A stretch of DNA of 37,630 nucleotides from Prevotella sp. GTDB lineage: Bacteria > Bacteroidota > Bacteroidia > Bacteroidales > Bacteroidaceae. Numbering within the stretch: the stretch's first letter is position 1; every line of letters starts with the position of its first letter. The position numbers and the translations under genes were made by a program. A model generated the notes under the pieces. It had not been told where the DNA came from, made no database searches, and saw only the letters and a list, made by a program, of their open reading frames with translations. The stretch spans positions 1 to 37,630 of the forward strand of contig JAFZSL010000044.1 in assembly GCA_017619375.1 (NCBI GenBank), read 5' to 3'. Shown piece by piece: positions 30,755 through 37,630 of this stretch.

Positions 30755-32503
30755 TCAGCGGATTCCGCCGCCGCCACCGCTGCCGGAGAAGCCGCCGCCG
30801 CCACCGCCCCATGAGGAATGGCCGCCGCCACCAGATGAGCGTGTCGATGAATGGCTTCGTCTTCTGGATGAGGTTGCGGCGGCGAGGCGCTGATTCTCTT
30901 TGATGATGCCGGCCATATGGTCTGTGCCTTTGAAGACGGAAGCATACACGGCAGGAAGGATTACGTTGTCTGATAGTTGATTGGCCACTTGGTCCATCTT
31001 GAAGAACTCTGGGTTGATGGCTTTCATGTCTTTTGTCACCTGTTCTGCATTGCCATAGAGGGTGGCCCACACCATGTAGTCGCGCCACAACCGGGATTCT
31101 GTCAGGTGGCGTTCATTCATCAGCGTGAAGTCTTCGAGGAAGCGTTTGAAGCCATACACCTCGGTCATCTCGTCCTTGCGGTCTTTGTAGTATTCTCTTT
31201 TCCGCTTGGTGAATAATACATCTATGAACGAACGTATTTGTTTCCGATTGTTCTTGTCTTCCATGAACGTTTCCAGTTCTTTGGGGTCGAGCACTCGGTT
31301 CTCGCCGGCTGCATTCTTGAAAATGTCGAACATCTTGAAGGCCAGCAATGGCAATTCTTTCTCAAGTGACAATTCCTCTTTCACTACAAAGCGTTTTGAC
31401 ATCTCGCCCGTGGCTGTCGTCACGGATTCGACGCTGAAGGCCCCTTCATTGATCAGTTGTAGAATGGTGGCCGACAGAAGACGCTTGTAATCAAGAGATT
31501 TCTCGAAACTAAAAGCATTAAGCATGTCGTTGGCTTGTTGCAAATTGCCTTCCAATGGAATGGACCTGAAGTAGTCTACGGATTGAACCCACTCCTCATG
31601 CTTTTTCCGGCGATAGGCAGGTCGTATCTTGAAAAAGTAGAGAAGCAGTCCCCCGATGCTGGCAAGACTACCTCCCAAGATGCCCAAGGCTACAGGAAGA
31701 ATGTTCGAATTGCCACTCGATTTCTCAATGACCACACCTTCTTCTTCTTCATCATAGTCACTGCCCTCAAGGGCCTGTCGCATTTTGTGCTCAAAGGTGT
31801 CGTCGGTTATTTGTATGGTAGGCTCCAGCATCCCCTTGGGAAATTTGGCCATGATATAGAGGGCCGCTTCTGAATTCATCGCCTCGGTGGTCTCTGCCAC
31901 TATCGTCCCGTTCTTGAAACTCATGTCGCCAATGAAACGGAAACCCCAGATGCCACAGGTGTCTGGCGTGAACACCAGCGTGGTGTCCGCACCCACGATG
32001 GTCACTTTGGCATGTTTCGGTTTCGGCTTGACACTTTCATCGAGAAACGTGTGACGGAGGGCGTCGGCATCTGGATATCCGCGCACCAGGCCCGTTATGG
32101 TGTAACTGGTGACATATGTGCGTTGCCCGCTGTCGCCGAGGCCCCAGCAGATTTCATAGTAGCCGTCGCCTTTCTCCACGATGCCGCAACGCCCGGCCTT
32201 TTCCTTCCTGCTGCGGTTGACTTTCCATTTCCCGATGTTTTCATACTGGCGTTGGCTCTCATCGCTGACGGCGAGGTCTTTGACAGTGCTTGGCCCCATG
32301 TTGTTCAATCCGATGTAGCACTCTGTTCCATTGTTGTCAATGGTCATCTGTCGTGTCTCGGTGACGCGTGCGTCACCGTTCTTGCTCAGTACCACATGAA
32401 TGTCGAGGTCATGCAACCGTGATTGGGCAAAAGCCATTGTCGATAATGCCAAAAGCAGCAGCGACATGGCAATGCGTCTTGTTCCTTTTGATGTTTTCTT
32501 CAT
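30755..32503 (-). CDS. DUF2207 membrane protein with glycine-rich tail
   Basis: A 582-residue protein: signal peptide (ending near STMAFAQ), an extracytoplasmic DUF2207 domain (residues about 28-230; 'LHDLDIHVVLSKNGDARVTE', 'GLNNMGPSTVKDLAVSDE', 'YEICWGLGDSGQRTYVTSY'), a membrane segment at about 268-291 (LPVALGILGGSLASIGGLLL), a cytoplasmic part of about 290 residues, and a tail of Ser, Arg and Gly ('GGGGHSSWGGGGGGFSGSGG'). This order is characteristic of the DUF2207/YciQ-like family, whose function is unknown. The usual second pair of membrane helices in the C-terminal half is not obvious here. It has a well-formed promoter at 32559-32590 and probably leads a transcript with the S66 gene. 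Confidence 0.88.
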   Translation of the reverse strand: MKKTSKGTRRIAMSLLLLALSTMAFAQSRLHDLDIHVVLSKNGDARVTETRQMTIDNNGTECYIGLNNMGPSTVKDLAVSDESQRQYENIGKWKVNRSRKEKAGRCGIVEKGDGYYEICWGLGDSGQRTYVTSYTITGLVRGYPDADALRHTFLDESVKPKPKHAKVTIVGADTTLVFTPDTCGIWGFRFIGDMSFKNGTIVAETTEAMNSEAALYIMAKFPKGMLEPTIQITDDTFEHKMRQALEGSDYDEEEEGVVIEKSSGNSNILPVALGILGGSLASIGGLLLYFFKIRPAYRRKKHEEWVQSVDYFRSIPLEGNLQQANDMLNAFSFEKSLDYKRLLSATILQLINEGAFSVESVTTATGEMSKRFVVKEELSLEKELPLLAFKMFDIFKNAAGENRVLDPKELETFMEDKNNRKQIRSFIDVLFTKRKREYYKDRKDEMTEVYGFKRFLEDFTLMNERHLTESRLWRDYMVWATLYGNAEQVTKDMKAINPEFFKMDQVANQLSDNVILPAVYASVFKGTDHMAGIIKENQRLAAATSSRRRSHSSTRSSGGGGHSSWGGGGGGFSGSGGGGGIR

Positions 32504-32558
32504 TTTTATTTGCTATGATGATGCAGGATATGCAGTGACATTTTTCTTTTCCTATTTG

Positions 32559-32590
32559 CAAAAGTAGTGGTTTCTCCCGAATAGCCCAAA
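32559..32590 (-). promoter_or_regulatory. Bacteroidetes-type promoter for the DUF2207 gene
   Basis: Minus strand: TTTG (32590-32587), a 20-base spacer and TACTTTTG (32566-32559). Sequence and spacing match the consensus. The ATG is 56 bases downstream. Confidence 0.72.
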
Positions 32591-32639
32591 TTTTGGCATC
32601 TTTATTTGTTCGGAGATGTTTCGTGGCCGTTTGCCATGG

Positions 32640-33662
32640 TCATAGTCGCAAGCCGAAATAGGCGCGTATGCGCCATTTCGTGTTATGTAAGGCAAACCTC
32701 TCCTCGCTGCCGATGTTTGTGAAGTTGTACACCATCGACATCCCGTAAAACATGTGGTCTGTCTGGCGGACAACGGCGCCACGACCAGTGATGATTACCT
32801 CGGGGAAGTGGTAGCGCAGTGGCACGCGAGTGTCGCCGAAGGTCATTGATGTATGGCTATAGACCAGGAATGTGGGTAGGGCGGAGATGTGAAGCAGCCA
32901 CCCTCGGGAAGGCACGTAGTTGTATCCGTAGCCGGCACCGATGCCGAAATTGGCCATCTTCAGTTCCATCTTCTGGTCCCAATCGAGTTTGGCATGTTGG
33001 CCCATTCCTGACGCAGCCAATAGGAAGCTGCCAGAGGAGACTCGTTGGATGTAGCTCTGGGAGAATGCGGCGGGATAGGAGAAATGACGGCTGTTGAAGG
33101 CGTAGTAAGCATTGAGGTTGAGTGTCTTCACGGAAAGCATGTCGGCAGGCAGTTCGATGCGTTCCATGCCTTCATGGTCGTGCCACCCCGTGAAGTTGTG
33201 GGCGTCTTGGTAGATGAAGTCCCAACCGAAACGCTTGCCATAGGAGTTGATGTTCAGTTCATAGTCTTTATATTTTCCCATCATTTTGGCAGGATTGAAG
33301 GCCATGTTGAGAGAAAAGCCCAGATAGCCCACGCCTACGCTGAGCGTGGATTTGTAGTCGGCTGCCATGGCCGCTTTGAAATGCTGGCCACTCTCCACAC
33401 CCTTGGATTCAATCTTCGCTCCCGACAAGTTGAATCGGGCACTGATGGTCCATTTCGTCTTCGGACGTGTGATATAGGCGGTGTCGATGTCGCCTTTGTG
33501 GTAGTTCGCTGTCAACACGCTGTCGAAGCGCTGAATAATGTTCTGTGCTGATAAGGGCAGTGACAGACAGGCCATTATGACGAAAAGCAGGTAGGCCCTC
33601 CGTCTCCAATGCGTTGGCAAGTACGCTACCCTTGCCAAGCTGCAAGATGACTCTTGTCTCAT
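32640..33662 (-). CDS. DUF4421 outer-membrane barrel protein
   Basis: A 340-residue protein from the ATG at 33662; a GTG at 33671 would add three residues. The signal peptide has an unusually long charged n-region (MRQESSCSLARVAYLPTHWR before LLFVIMACLSLPLSAQ); an internal Met may be the real start. The body matches DUF4421 of Bacteroidetes: 'FDSVLTANYHKGDIDTAYI', 'KWTISARFNLSGAKIES' and 'YKSTLSVGVGYLGFSLNMAF'. Many amphipathic strands follow, with a C-terminal strand ending in an aromatic and hydrophobic pair ('KWRIRAYFGLRL'), as in beta-barrels. It probably sits in the outer membrane; substrate or role is unknown. It stands alone with a promoter at 33743-33772. Confidence 0.85.
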   Translation of the reverse strand: MRQESSCSLARVAYLPTHWRRRAYLLFVIMACLSLPLSAQNIIQRFDSVLTANYHKGDIDTAYITRPKTKWTISARFNLSGAKIESKGVESGQHFKAAMAADYKSTLSVGVGYLGFSLNMAFNPAKMMGKYKDYELNINSYGKRFGWDFIYQDAHNFTGWHDHEGMERIELPADMLSVKTLNLNAYYAFNSRHFSYPAAFSQSYIQRVSSGSFLLAASGMGQHAKLDWDQKMELKMANFGIGAGYGYNYVPSRGWLLHISALPTFLVYSHTSMTFGDTRVPLRYHFPEVIITGRGAVVRQTDHMFYGMSMVYNFTNIGSEERFALHNTKWRIRAYFGLRL

Positions 33663-33742
33663 GTCTGTCACATTTATGAATATCCAGTATTCTTGTTTCA
33701 GAAGTGCTTGTGGATTCTGATTGCCATTTCAACAACTCGATG

Positions 33743-33772
33743 CAAAGATAACACTTTTTCTGCACATTCAAA
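33743..33772 (-). promoter_or_regulatory. Likely promoter for the DUF4421 gene
   Basis: Minus strand: TTTG (33772-33769), an 18-base spacer and TATCTTTG (33750-33743). The spacer is slightly short of the usual 19-21. Confidence 0.55.
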
Positions 33773-33800
33773 AATGTAGTTGGGCAAAAGGCCAAGGCAC

Positions 33801-34035
33801 ACTAACCCCGAAGGGGTGACATAACATAGACGGGGGTGCAACCTCCGGGTACTAACCCCAAAGGGGTGACATAACACAGACGGGGGTGCAACCCCCGGGC
33901 ACCAACCCCGAAGGGGTGATAGAACACAGACGGGGGTGTCAACCCCCGGGCACTAACCCCGAAGGGGTGGCATAACACAGACAGGGGTGCAACCCCCGGG
34001 TGATAGAACACAGACTGGGGCGCAACCCCCGGGGG
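33801..34035. repeat. Tandem array of 50-base palindromic repeats
   Basis: Four full units start at 33801, 33851, 33901 and 33952 (period 50, one of 51), and a fifth, left-truncated unit starts near 34001. Each unit has two small palindromes, CCCCGAAGGGG and GGGGTGCAACCCC, joined by 'TGACATAACACAGAC'. Units differ by a few bases. An ORF through the array on the minus strand (about 33802-34011) is a product of the repeat, not a gene. A single related unit occurs at 37595-37609. Confidence 0.9.
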
Positions 34036-34047
34036 CTATAAATGCGA

Positions 34048-34084
34048 TGAGCAAAAGGGTGGTGCCGCACCGCCCTTTTGCTCA
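34048..34084. terminator. Long hairpin downstream of ftsZ
   Basis: Arms at 34048-34064 and 34068-34084 pair over 17 bases (one G-T wobble) around a three-base CCG loop. It lies 147 bases past the ftsZ stop and next to the repeat array, so it may end the ftsAZ transcript or be a repeat part. No T-run follows on either side. Confidence 0.5.
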
Positions 34085-34230
34085 CTGTCCATTTGAAAAT
34101 GAAAAAGATGAAGTCAAAACCCTGCCATTCTTTTCAGAGGTCTGCTCCTGACGACAGTGTGGCATCATGTGTCACTCTCGGCCTGGATGACTTTGCAAAT
34201 CAAGACCTTTGTCATATATGCTTGTGGATG

Positions 34231-35559
34231 TTAAAACACAATCCTGTTGTCGGGGATTTCAACCTCGGCTGATGTCGTGCCGCCCGTCTCTTCGCCTTTG
34301 GAAATGTTGCAGATGCGGTCGAGGGATTTGCGTGAGCGACGGGCGGTCGTGGTACTCTCCACAGCCATGATGATGTCTTCGTTGTCGAGGTCTTCCTGCT
34401 TGAAGATGTAAATGTTTGGGCGGGGCTTGTAGGGAGTGGATGTGTTTACACCGTAATAATCCTCACGACGCTTGATTTGTTTCAGACGATGCTCTTCCTC
34501 GTCAGCCAGGCGGGCGGAGTCTGCCAGTGCGTTCTTGTTCTGGCGATTGCCCATGCCGTCGACATGGTCGATACCGAAGCCTGTGGCAAGGATGGTCACT
34601 TTCACTTGCTTGCCCATGGCGGGATTGACGGCAAGACCCCATTTGATCTTGTAGTCGTTGCCGAATTTGGACATGAATTCGTGAACGTCGTTCATTTCCT
34701 CCATCATCAGCCCGCCGTTTTCCTTGTCTTCGGCGAAAGTGATGTTCAGCAGGATTTTCTTGGAGTTGAAAACGTCGTTTTCGTTGAGAAGGGGAGAGTT
34801 GAGCGCATCGTGGATGGCGTTCTTCACACGTCCTTCTCCTTCACCGTAGCCGGTGCTCATGATGGCGACGCCGCCGTCTTTAAGTACGGAGCGCACATCG
34901 TTGAAGTCGAGGTTGATGAGGCCGTGGACGGTGATGATTTCAGTGATGCTGCGTACAGCGATGTTCAGCGTGTCGTCGGCCTTGGCGAAGGCGTTGAGCA
35001 CGGAGCAGTCGGGATAGATTTGGCGCAGGCGCTCGTTGTTGATGACGAGCAAGGCATCCACGTGCTTTGCCATTTCCTCTACGCCGTCGAGTGCCTGGTC
35101 GATTTTGTTGGCGCCCTCGAATTGGAAGGGGATGGTGACGATGCCCACGGTGAGGATGCCGAGTTCTTTGGACAAGCGTGCTACCACGGGGGCGGCGCCC
35201 GTTCCTGTGCCGCCGCCCATGCCGGCGGTGATGAACGACATCTTGGTGCCGTCGTTCAGCATCTGGTGGATGGATTCCACGCCGTCTTCCGCTGCCTTGC
35301 GGGCCACGGCGGGGATGTTGCCGGCGCCGAGACCTTCGCCTAATTGGAGGTGTACGGGTACGGGGGAGCCGCTGAGGGCTTGTCGGTCGGTGTTGCAGAC
35401 CACGAAAGACACGTCTTGGATGCTCTCACGATACATGTGGTTGACAGCGTTGCCGCCACCGCCACCTACTCCGATGACCTTGATGATGGGATTCTCTTTT
35501 TTAAGGCCTTCGAAATCGAGGACTTCTTGTGTGCTGGATTGATTTTCTTCGTTTGGCAT
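34231..35559 (-). CDS. ftsZ: Cell division protein FtsZ
   Basis: A 442-residue tubulin-like GTPase that polymerises into the division ring. The N-terminal GTP-binding domain has 'VIGVGGGGGNAVNHM' (26-40), the tubulin signature 'GGGTGTG' (115-121), 'FEGANKIDQALDGV' and the T7 catalytic loop 'NLDFNDVRS' (D218, D221). The second domain runs through 'ILATGFGIDHVDG'. The C-terminal tail of about 100 residues is variable and includes 'RREDYYGVN' and 'NEDIIMAVES'. It ends 'VEIPDNRIVF', where the usual terminal peptide (D/E-I-P-x-F/Y-x-R) that binds FtsA is only partly recognisable. The ATG at 35559 is 32 bases after the ftsA stop, so the two are co-transcribed. Confidence 0.97.
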   Translation of the reverse strand: MPNEENQSSTQEVLDFEGLKKENPIIKVIGVGGGGGNAVNHMYRESIQDVSFVVCNTDRQALSGSPVPVHLQLGEGLGAGNIPAVARKAAEDGVESIHQMLNDGTKMSFITAGMGGGTGTGAAPVVARLSKELGILTVGIVTIPFQFEGANKIDQALDGVEEMAKHVDALLVINNERLRQIYPDCSVLNAFAKADDTLNIAVRSITEIITVHGLINLDFNDVRSVLKDGGVAIMSTGYGEGEGRVKNAIHDALNSPLLNENDVFNSKKILLNITFAEDKENGGLMMEEMNDVHEFMSKFGNDYKIKWGLAVNPAMGKQVKVTILATGFGIDHVDGMGNRQNKNALADSARLADEEEHRLKQIKRREDYYGVNTSTPYKPRPNIYIFKQEDLDNEDIIMAVESTTTARRSRKSLDRICNISKGEETGGTTSAEVEIPDNRIVF

Positions 35560-35591
35560 GTTTGGGCTGGTTTTGATGGTGAGTGAAAGAG

Positions 35592-37028
35592 TTAGTCGTT
35601 GTTGTCATCCTCGTTCTCTGCGGAGATGATTTTCGTGTAAAAGTCTTGTAATATTCCATATCCGCGGGAGAACCACCCGCCTTTGTGTGGAGTGTCGGAC
35701 TTTTGATGGGTGACTTTTTTCTGTGGGGCGCGTTCCTTGTTGCTGGATGGGTTCTTGTCGGGATATTCCACCAGGTTTGCCCCACCTGGCTTGGTGATTC
35801 TTCTCTTCTGGGTGTTCGGCGTGGTGGTGACAGGGGGCGCTTCGGTCTCAAAAAGGGTGGGGATGGGCTTGATGGTCGAACCGGCACAATTCATGTCACC
35901 TTTGGCGAGAAGTGCCAGGGCGGTGTTCATCGTGCCGTCATGGGCGTTGATTTCCTTGTCGGTGGAGGTCACCTTCTGGTCCACCATTCCTGCGATGCGC
36001 ACTCGTTGGATGCCGGTGATCTCGGTGAACGCCTTCTTGATTTCCTTCATCTTCGACCCTCCGCCGGTGAGGATGATGCCGCCCATCAGTTTGTCGTAGT
36101 ATTTTGGCGGCACTTGGCCGAACCACACGTTCTGGATGATTTCGTCGACACGGGATTCCACCAGTTCGTTGAAAGCCTTTGCCGACACGGAGCGCTCGGC
36201 ATCGATGGGCAATGTCTCATCGGTGTCGATGTCTGTGGCCTCAATGAAAGCCTTGCCATGCTTGATTTTCATCGCTTCGGCCTCGTCGTCCTCCATCATC
36301 AGGGTGGTGATGTCCTTGGTGATGTTGTTGCCACCCAGGGGGATGACTGCCAGGTGGCGGAGGATGTTCTTGAAATAGACGGAGACGGTGGTGGTGTCGG
36401 CTCCCAGGTCGACGAGGAGGCATCCGCTGCGCATCTCTGCTTCTGTGAGGATGCTTTGTGCCAGGGCGACGGGGGCGAGATACATCTCGGCGATGGAAAT
36501 CTTGGCTTTCTCAAAACATTTGACCAGATTGCGGTAGAAAGCCTTGCGGCAGACGATGTTGAGAAAATTGCCCTCGATTTTGTCGCTCTGAATGCCCACA
36601 GGGTCAACCTGGTATAGTGTCCCCACCTTGTATTCCTGAGTGGCTGCCTCAAGGATTTCCAGGTCGGTATAACGGGTGCTGCGGTTGGTGTCCATCAGTT
36701 CGTTGATCATCTCTTGGGTGATGATGGTGTCCTCGGGGAGCGTCTTCACGCTGTTGTTGGGGATGCAGCGGAGGGACTGACCGCCTACGCCCACATACAC
36801 TTGTGCTATTTCCGACTTGAGAATTGTCTTCAGTTTGCTGATGATGTTGATCAGACAAGCGCTGGTCTTGTCGATGTTGTAGACCACCCCCTTGCGGATG
36901 CAAGGTGTGGCGTCCTCCCTTGCGACGGCAAGCACTTGAATACTTCCGTCCACGTTCTTCTTTCCGGCGATGCCGGTGATTTTCGAAGAACCCAGTTCTA
37001 TTGCTACAATGAATTCTTTTGCTGCCAT
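35592..37028 (-). CDS. ftsA: Cell division protein FtsA
   Basis: A 478-residue actin-like ATPase that anchors FtsZ filaments to the membrane. The start is the ATG at 37028 (MAAKEFIVAIELGSSKITGI), where the phosphate-1 motif 'AIELGSSK' begins at once; an in-frame ATG at 37079 would add 17 non-conserved residues. Further motifs are the SHS2 (1C) region 'AQVYVGVGGQSLRCI', phosphate-2 'LLVDLGADTTTVSVY' and the adenosine motif 'GGIILTGGGSKMKEI'. The tail after 'GTMNTALALLAKGD' is about 95 residues, Pro/Thr/Lys-rich, and ends in a possible membrane-binding amphipathic stretch 'GWFSRGYGILQDFYTKIISA' before an acidic end. No ftsQ-like ORF precedes it within the 600 bases visible upstream. Confidence 0.96.
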   Translation of the reverse strand: MAAKEFIVAIELGSSKITGIAGKKNVDGSIQVLAVAREDATPCIRKGVVYNIDKTSACLINIISKLKTILKSEIAQVYVGVGGQSLRCIPNNSVKTLPEDTIITQEMINELMDTNRSTRYTDLEILEAATQEYKVGTLYQVDPVGIQSDKIEGNFLNIVCRKAFYRNLVKCFEKAKISIAEMYLAPVALAQSILTEAEMRSGCLLVDLGADTTTVSVYFKNILRHLAVIPLGGNNITKDITTLMMEDDEAEAMKIKHGKAFIEATDIDTDETLPIDAERSVSAKAFNELVESRVDEIIQNVWFGQVPPKYYDKLMGGIILTGGGSKMKEIKKAFTEITGIQRVRIAGMVDQKVTSTDKEINAHDGTMNTALALLAKGDMNCAGSTIKPIPTLFETEAPPVTTTPNTQKRRITKPGGANLVEYPDKNPSSNKERAPQKKVTHQKSDTPHKGGWFSRGYGILQDFYTKIISAENEDDNND

Positions 37029-37275
37029 ATTGGTTGTACGTTGGATGTGATATGTTATGCACGCATACGTTTTATACATAAATATAGTGACTGTCCATTG
37101 TTTCTATCATGGTCGGATGGATTGTTTCATATTTTTTTTCCTTTTATATTTCGGGAGGTAAATAGGAATTTCGTACGTGCCTTTCTTTGTTGGAGCAAAA
37201 AGGGGGTGGGGACGTGTACGGGACTCCTGACTTCATCAATGCGCCACCCATACAACGAACTTATGACCAATAAAT

Positions 37276-37347
37276 GTCTAAGGAATTAGGGAACCAAGGA
37301 AATGCGCCTATGGCGCACAAATGCCTTAAATCCTTGTTTCCTTAGAC
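37276..37347. repeat. 72-base nested palindrome with 10-base inverted ends
   Basis: Ends GTCTAAGGAA (37276-37285) and TTCCTTAGAC (37338-37347) are perfect inverted repeats. Inside are CAAGGA/TCCTTG (37295-37300, 37331-37336) and TGCGCC/GGCGCA (37303-37308, 37312-37317), giving a long imperfect hairpin. The outer ends resemble those of the element at 29437-29558 (GTCTA-GGA), and both run into ACTTTT on the right. Confidence 0.7.
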
Positions 37348-37510
37348 TTTTAACGCCAAGAGGCTATGACCAAATCCAGTGTGCGCATCTCCCCGCCCCT
37401 CGAGGGGAGGGGCTGGGGTGGGGTCTTTGATTGGCTGATTATCCGCTTCGGACAAAAACGTCTACGGAGTTGCGGAGGAAAGGAGAATGCACCGTTGGTG
37501 CATATGTTAT

Positions 37511-37584
37511 TAACTGAAGTCTCCCACCTTGAAGGCCGAAGGCCTGGTCAGACCATAGGCAGGGGTGAAACCCCTGCTAATAAG
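37511..37584 (+). repeat. Dispersed intergenic repeat, copy B
   Basis: Matches the minus strand of 12983-13046. This copy has extra bases giving the palindromes GGCCGAAGGCC and GCAGGGGTGAAACCCCTGC, which are reduced in copy A. Confidence 0.75.
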
Positions 37585-37594
37585 TGGTTTATAC

Positions 37595-37630
37595 AATAAC
37601 CCCGAAGGGGTGACAGATCATTCTGTCACC
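37595..37630. repeat. Palindromic repeat unit, cut by window edge
   Basis: ACCCCGAAGGGGTGACA matches the first half of the 50-base units near ftsZ. It is followed by a second palindrome, GGTGACAGA/TCTGTCACC, that reaches the window end. Confidence 0.7.

Larger units (their letters stand above)
37080..37630. other. Repeat-rich non-coding region upstream of ftsA
   Basis: No supported gene in about 550 bases. An ORF at 37366-37599 runs through repeats and has repeat-derived composition ('PPLEGRGWGGV' type). Contents are the palindromic element at 37276-37347, the palindrome CCCCTCGAGGGG near 37396-37407, the dispersed repeat 37511-37584, and a CCCCGAAGGGG unit near the end. Confidence 0.7.

Noticed and set aside
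33802-34011. ORF of 69 residues with internal repeats (HPFGVGARGL type)
   Set aside because: It is the translation of the 50-base palindromic repeat array; the repeat unit, not a protein, explains it.
34477-35343. Plus-strand ORF of 288 residues opposite ftsZ
   Set aside because: Antisense of a certain gene, with no recognisable domain. The 310-residue ORF opposite ftsA (35685-36617) is rejected for the same reason.
37366-37599. 77-residue ORF upstream of ftsA
   Set aside because: It passes through several intergenic repeats and has no protein-like pattern of its own.
1-37630. tRNA, rRNA, CRISPR array, integrase or transposase genes
   Set aside because: None was seen on either strand; the repeat array near ftsZ has palindromic units without unique spacers, so it is not a CRISPR.

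Overview
The window is chromosomal DNA from a member of the Bacteroidetes, most likely an order Bacteroidales species close to Prevotella. Four things point there. Promoter elements of the Bacteroidetes type (TTG, about 20 bases, TAnnTTTG) precede several genes. Lipoproteins carry a run of Ser/Asp after the lipobox Cys (CSSDDD, CSDDDDD). Several families largely confined to this phylum occur (DUF4252, DUF4421, lipocalin-like lipoproteins). Ribosome binding sites are weak and A-rich. No rRNA, tRNA, CRISPR array, transposase or integrase was seen.

Layout. Bases 1-1100 hold two tandem lipoprotein genes with nearly identical leaders (the first cut by the window edge) and a small lipoprotein translationally coupled to the second. 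Bases 1275-3150 are a minus-strand ECF sigma operon: DUF4252, sigma factor, anti-sigma-like membrane protein, DUF4252. Bases 3409-4934 encode a LysM glucosaminidase and a hexapeptide acetyltransferase. A lipocalin/S41 peptidase gene (4959-6922, minus) appears split by a frameshift. Bases 7190-9563 carry three unrelated small envelope proteins. Bases 9942-12309 are a second ECF locus: sigma, anti-sigma, secreted protein, and a 50-residue truncated thioredoxin. After a small lipoprotein come two large minus-strand genes (13044-18915) for an AddAB/RecBCD-like helicase-nuclease pair. Bases 19504-25989 are minus-strand single genes: a possible NADAR-like protein, two similar membrane proteins, a lipoprotein, and four secreted or anchored proteins with different peptidase-type folds (M23, transglutaminase-like, YiiX/C92, retropepsin-like), plus one unknown. 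Bases 26489-29414 are a third ECF locus, paralogous to the second. The right end carries an S66 LD-carboxypeptidase, a DUF2207 protein, a DUF4421 barrel protein and the division pair ftsA-ftsZ.

How the genes fit together. The theme is the cell envelope: murein hydrolases and peptidases (glucosaminidase, M23, S66, YiiX-like), lipoproteins, division proteins, and three sigma/anti-sigma switches of the kind that normally report envelope or extracellular conditions. The two paralogous ECF loci (9942-12309 and 26489-29414) share gene order, an identical 14-base sigma/anti-sigma overlap and a homologous domain in their third, secreted protein. They are the best candidate here for a little-described system. 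Non-coding space is rich in palindromic repeats: a 50-base-period array beside ftsZ, a dispersed 64-74 base repeat in two inverted copies, and two elements with inverted ends. Repeats of these kinds lie on both sides of ftsAZ, and no ftsQ-like ORF precedes ftsA.
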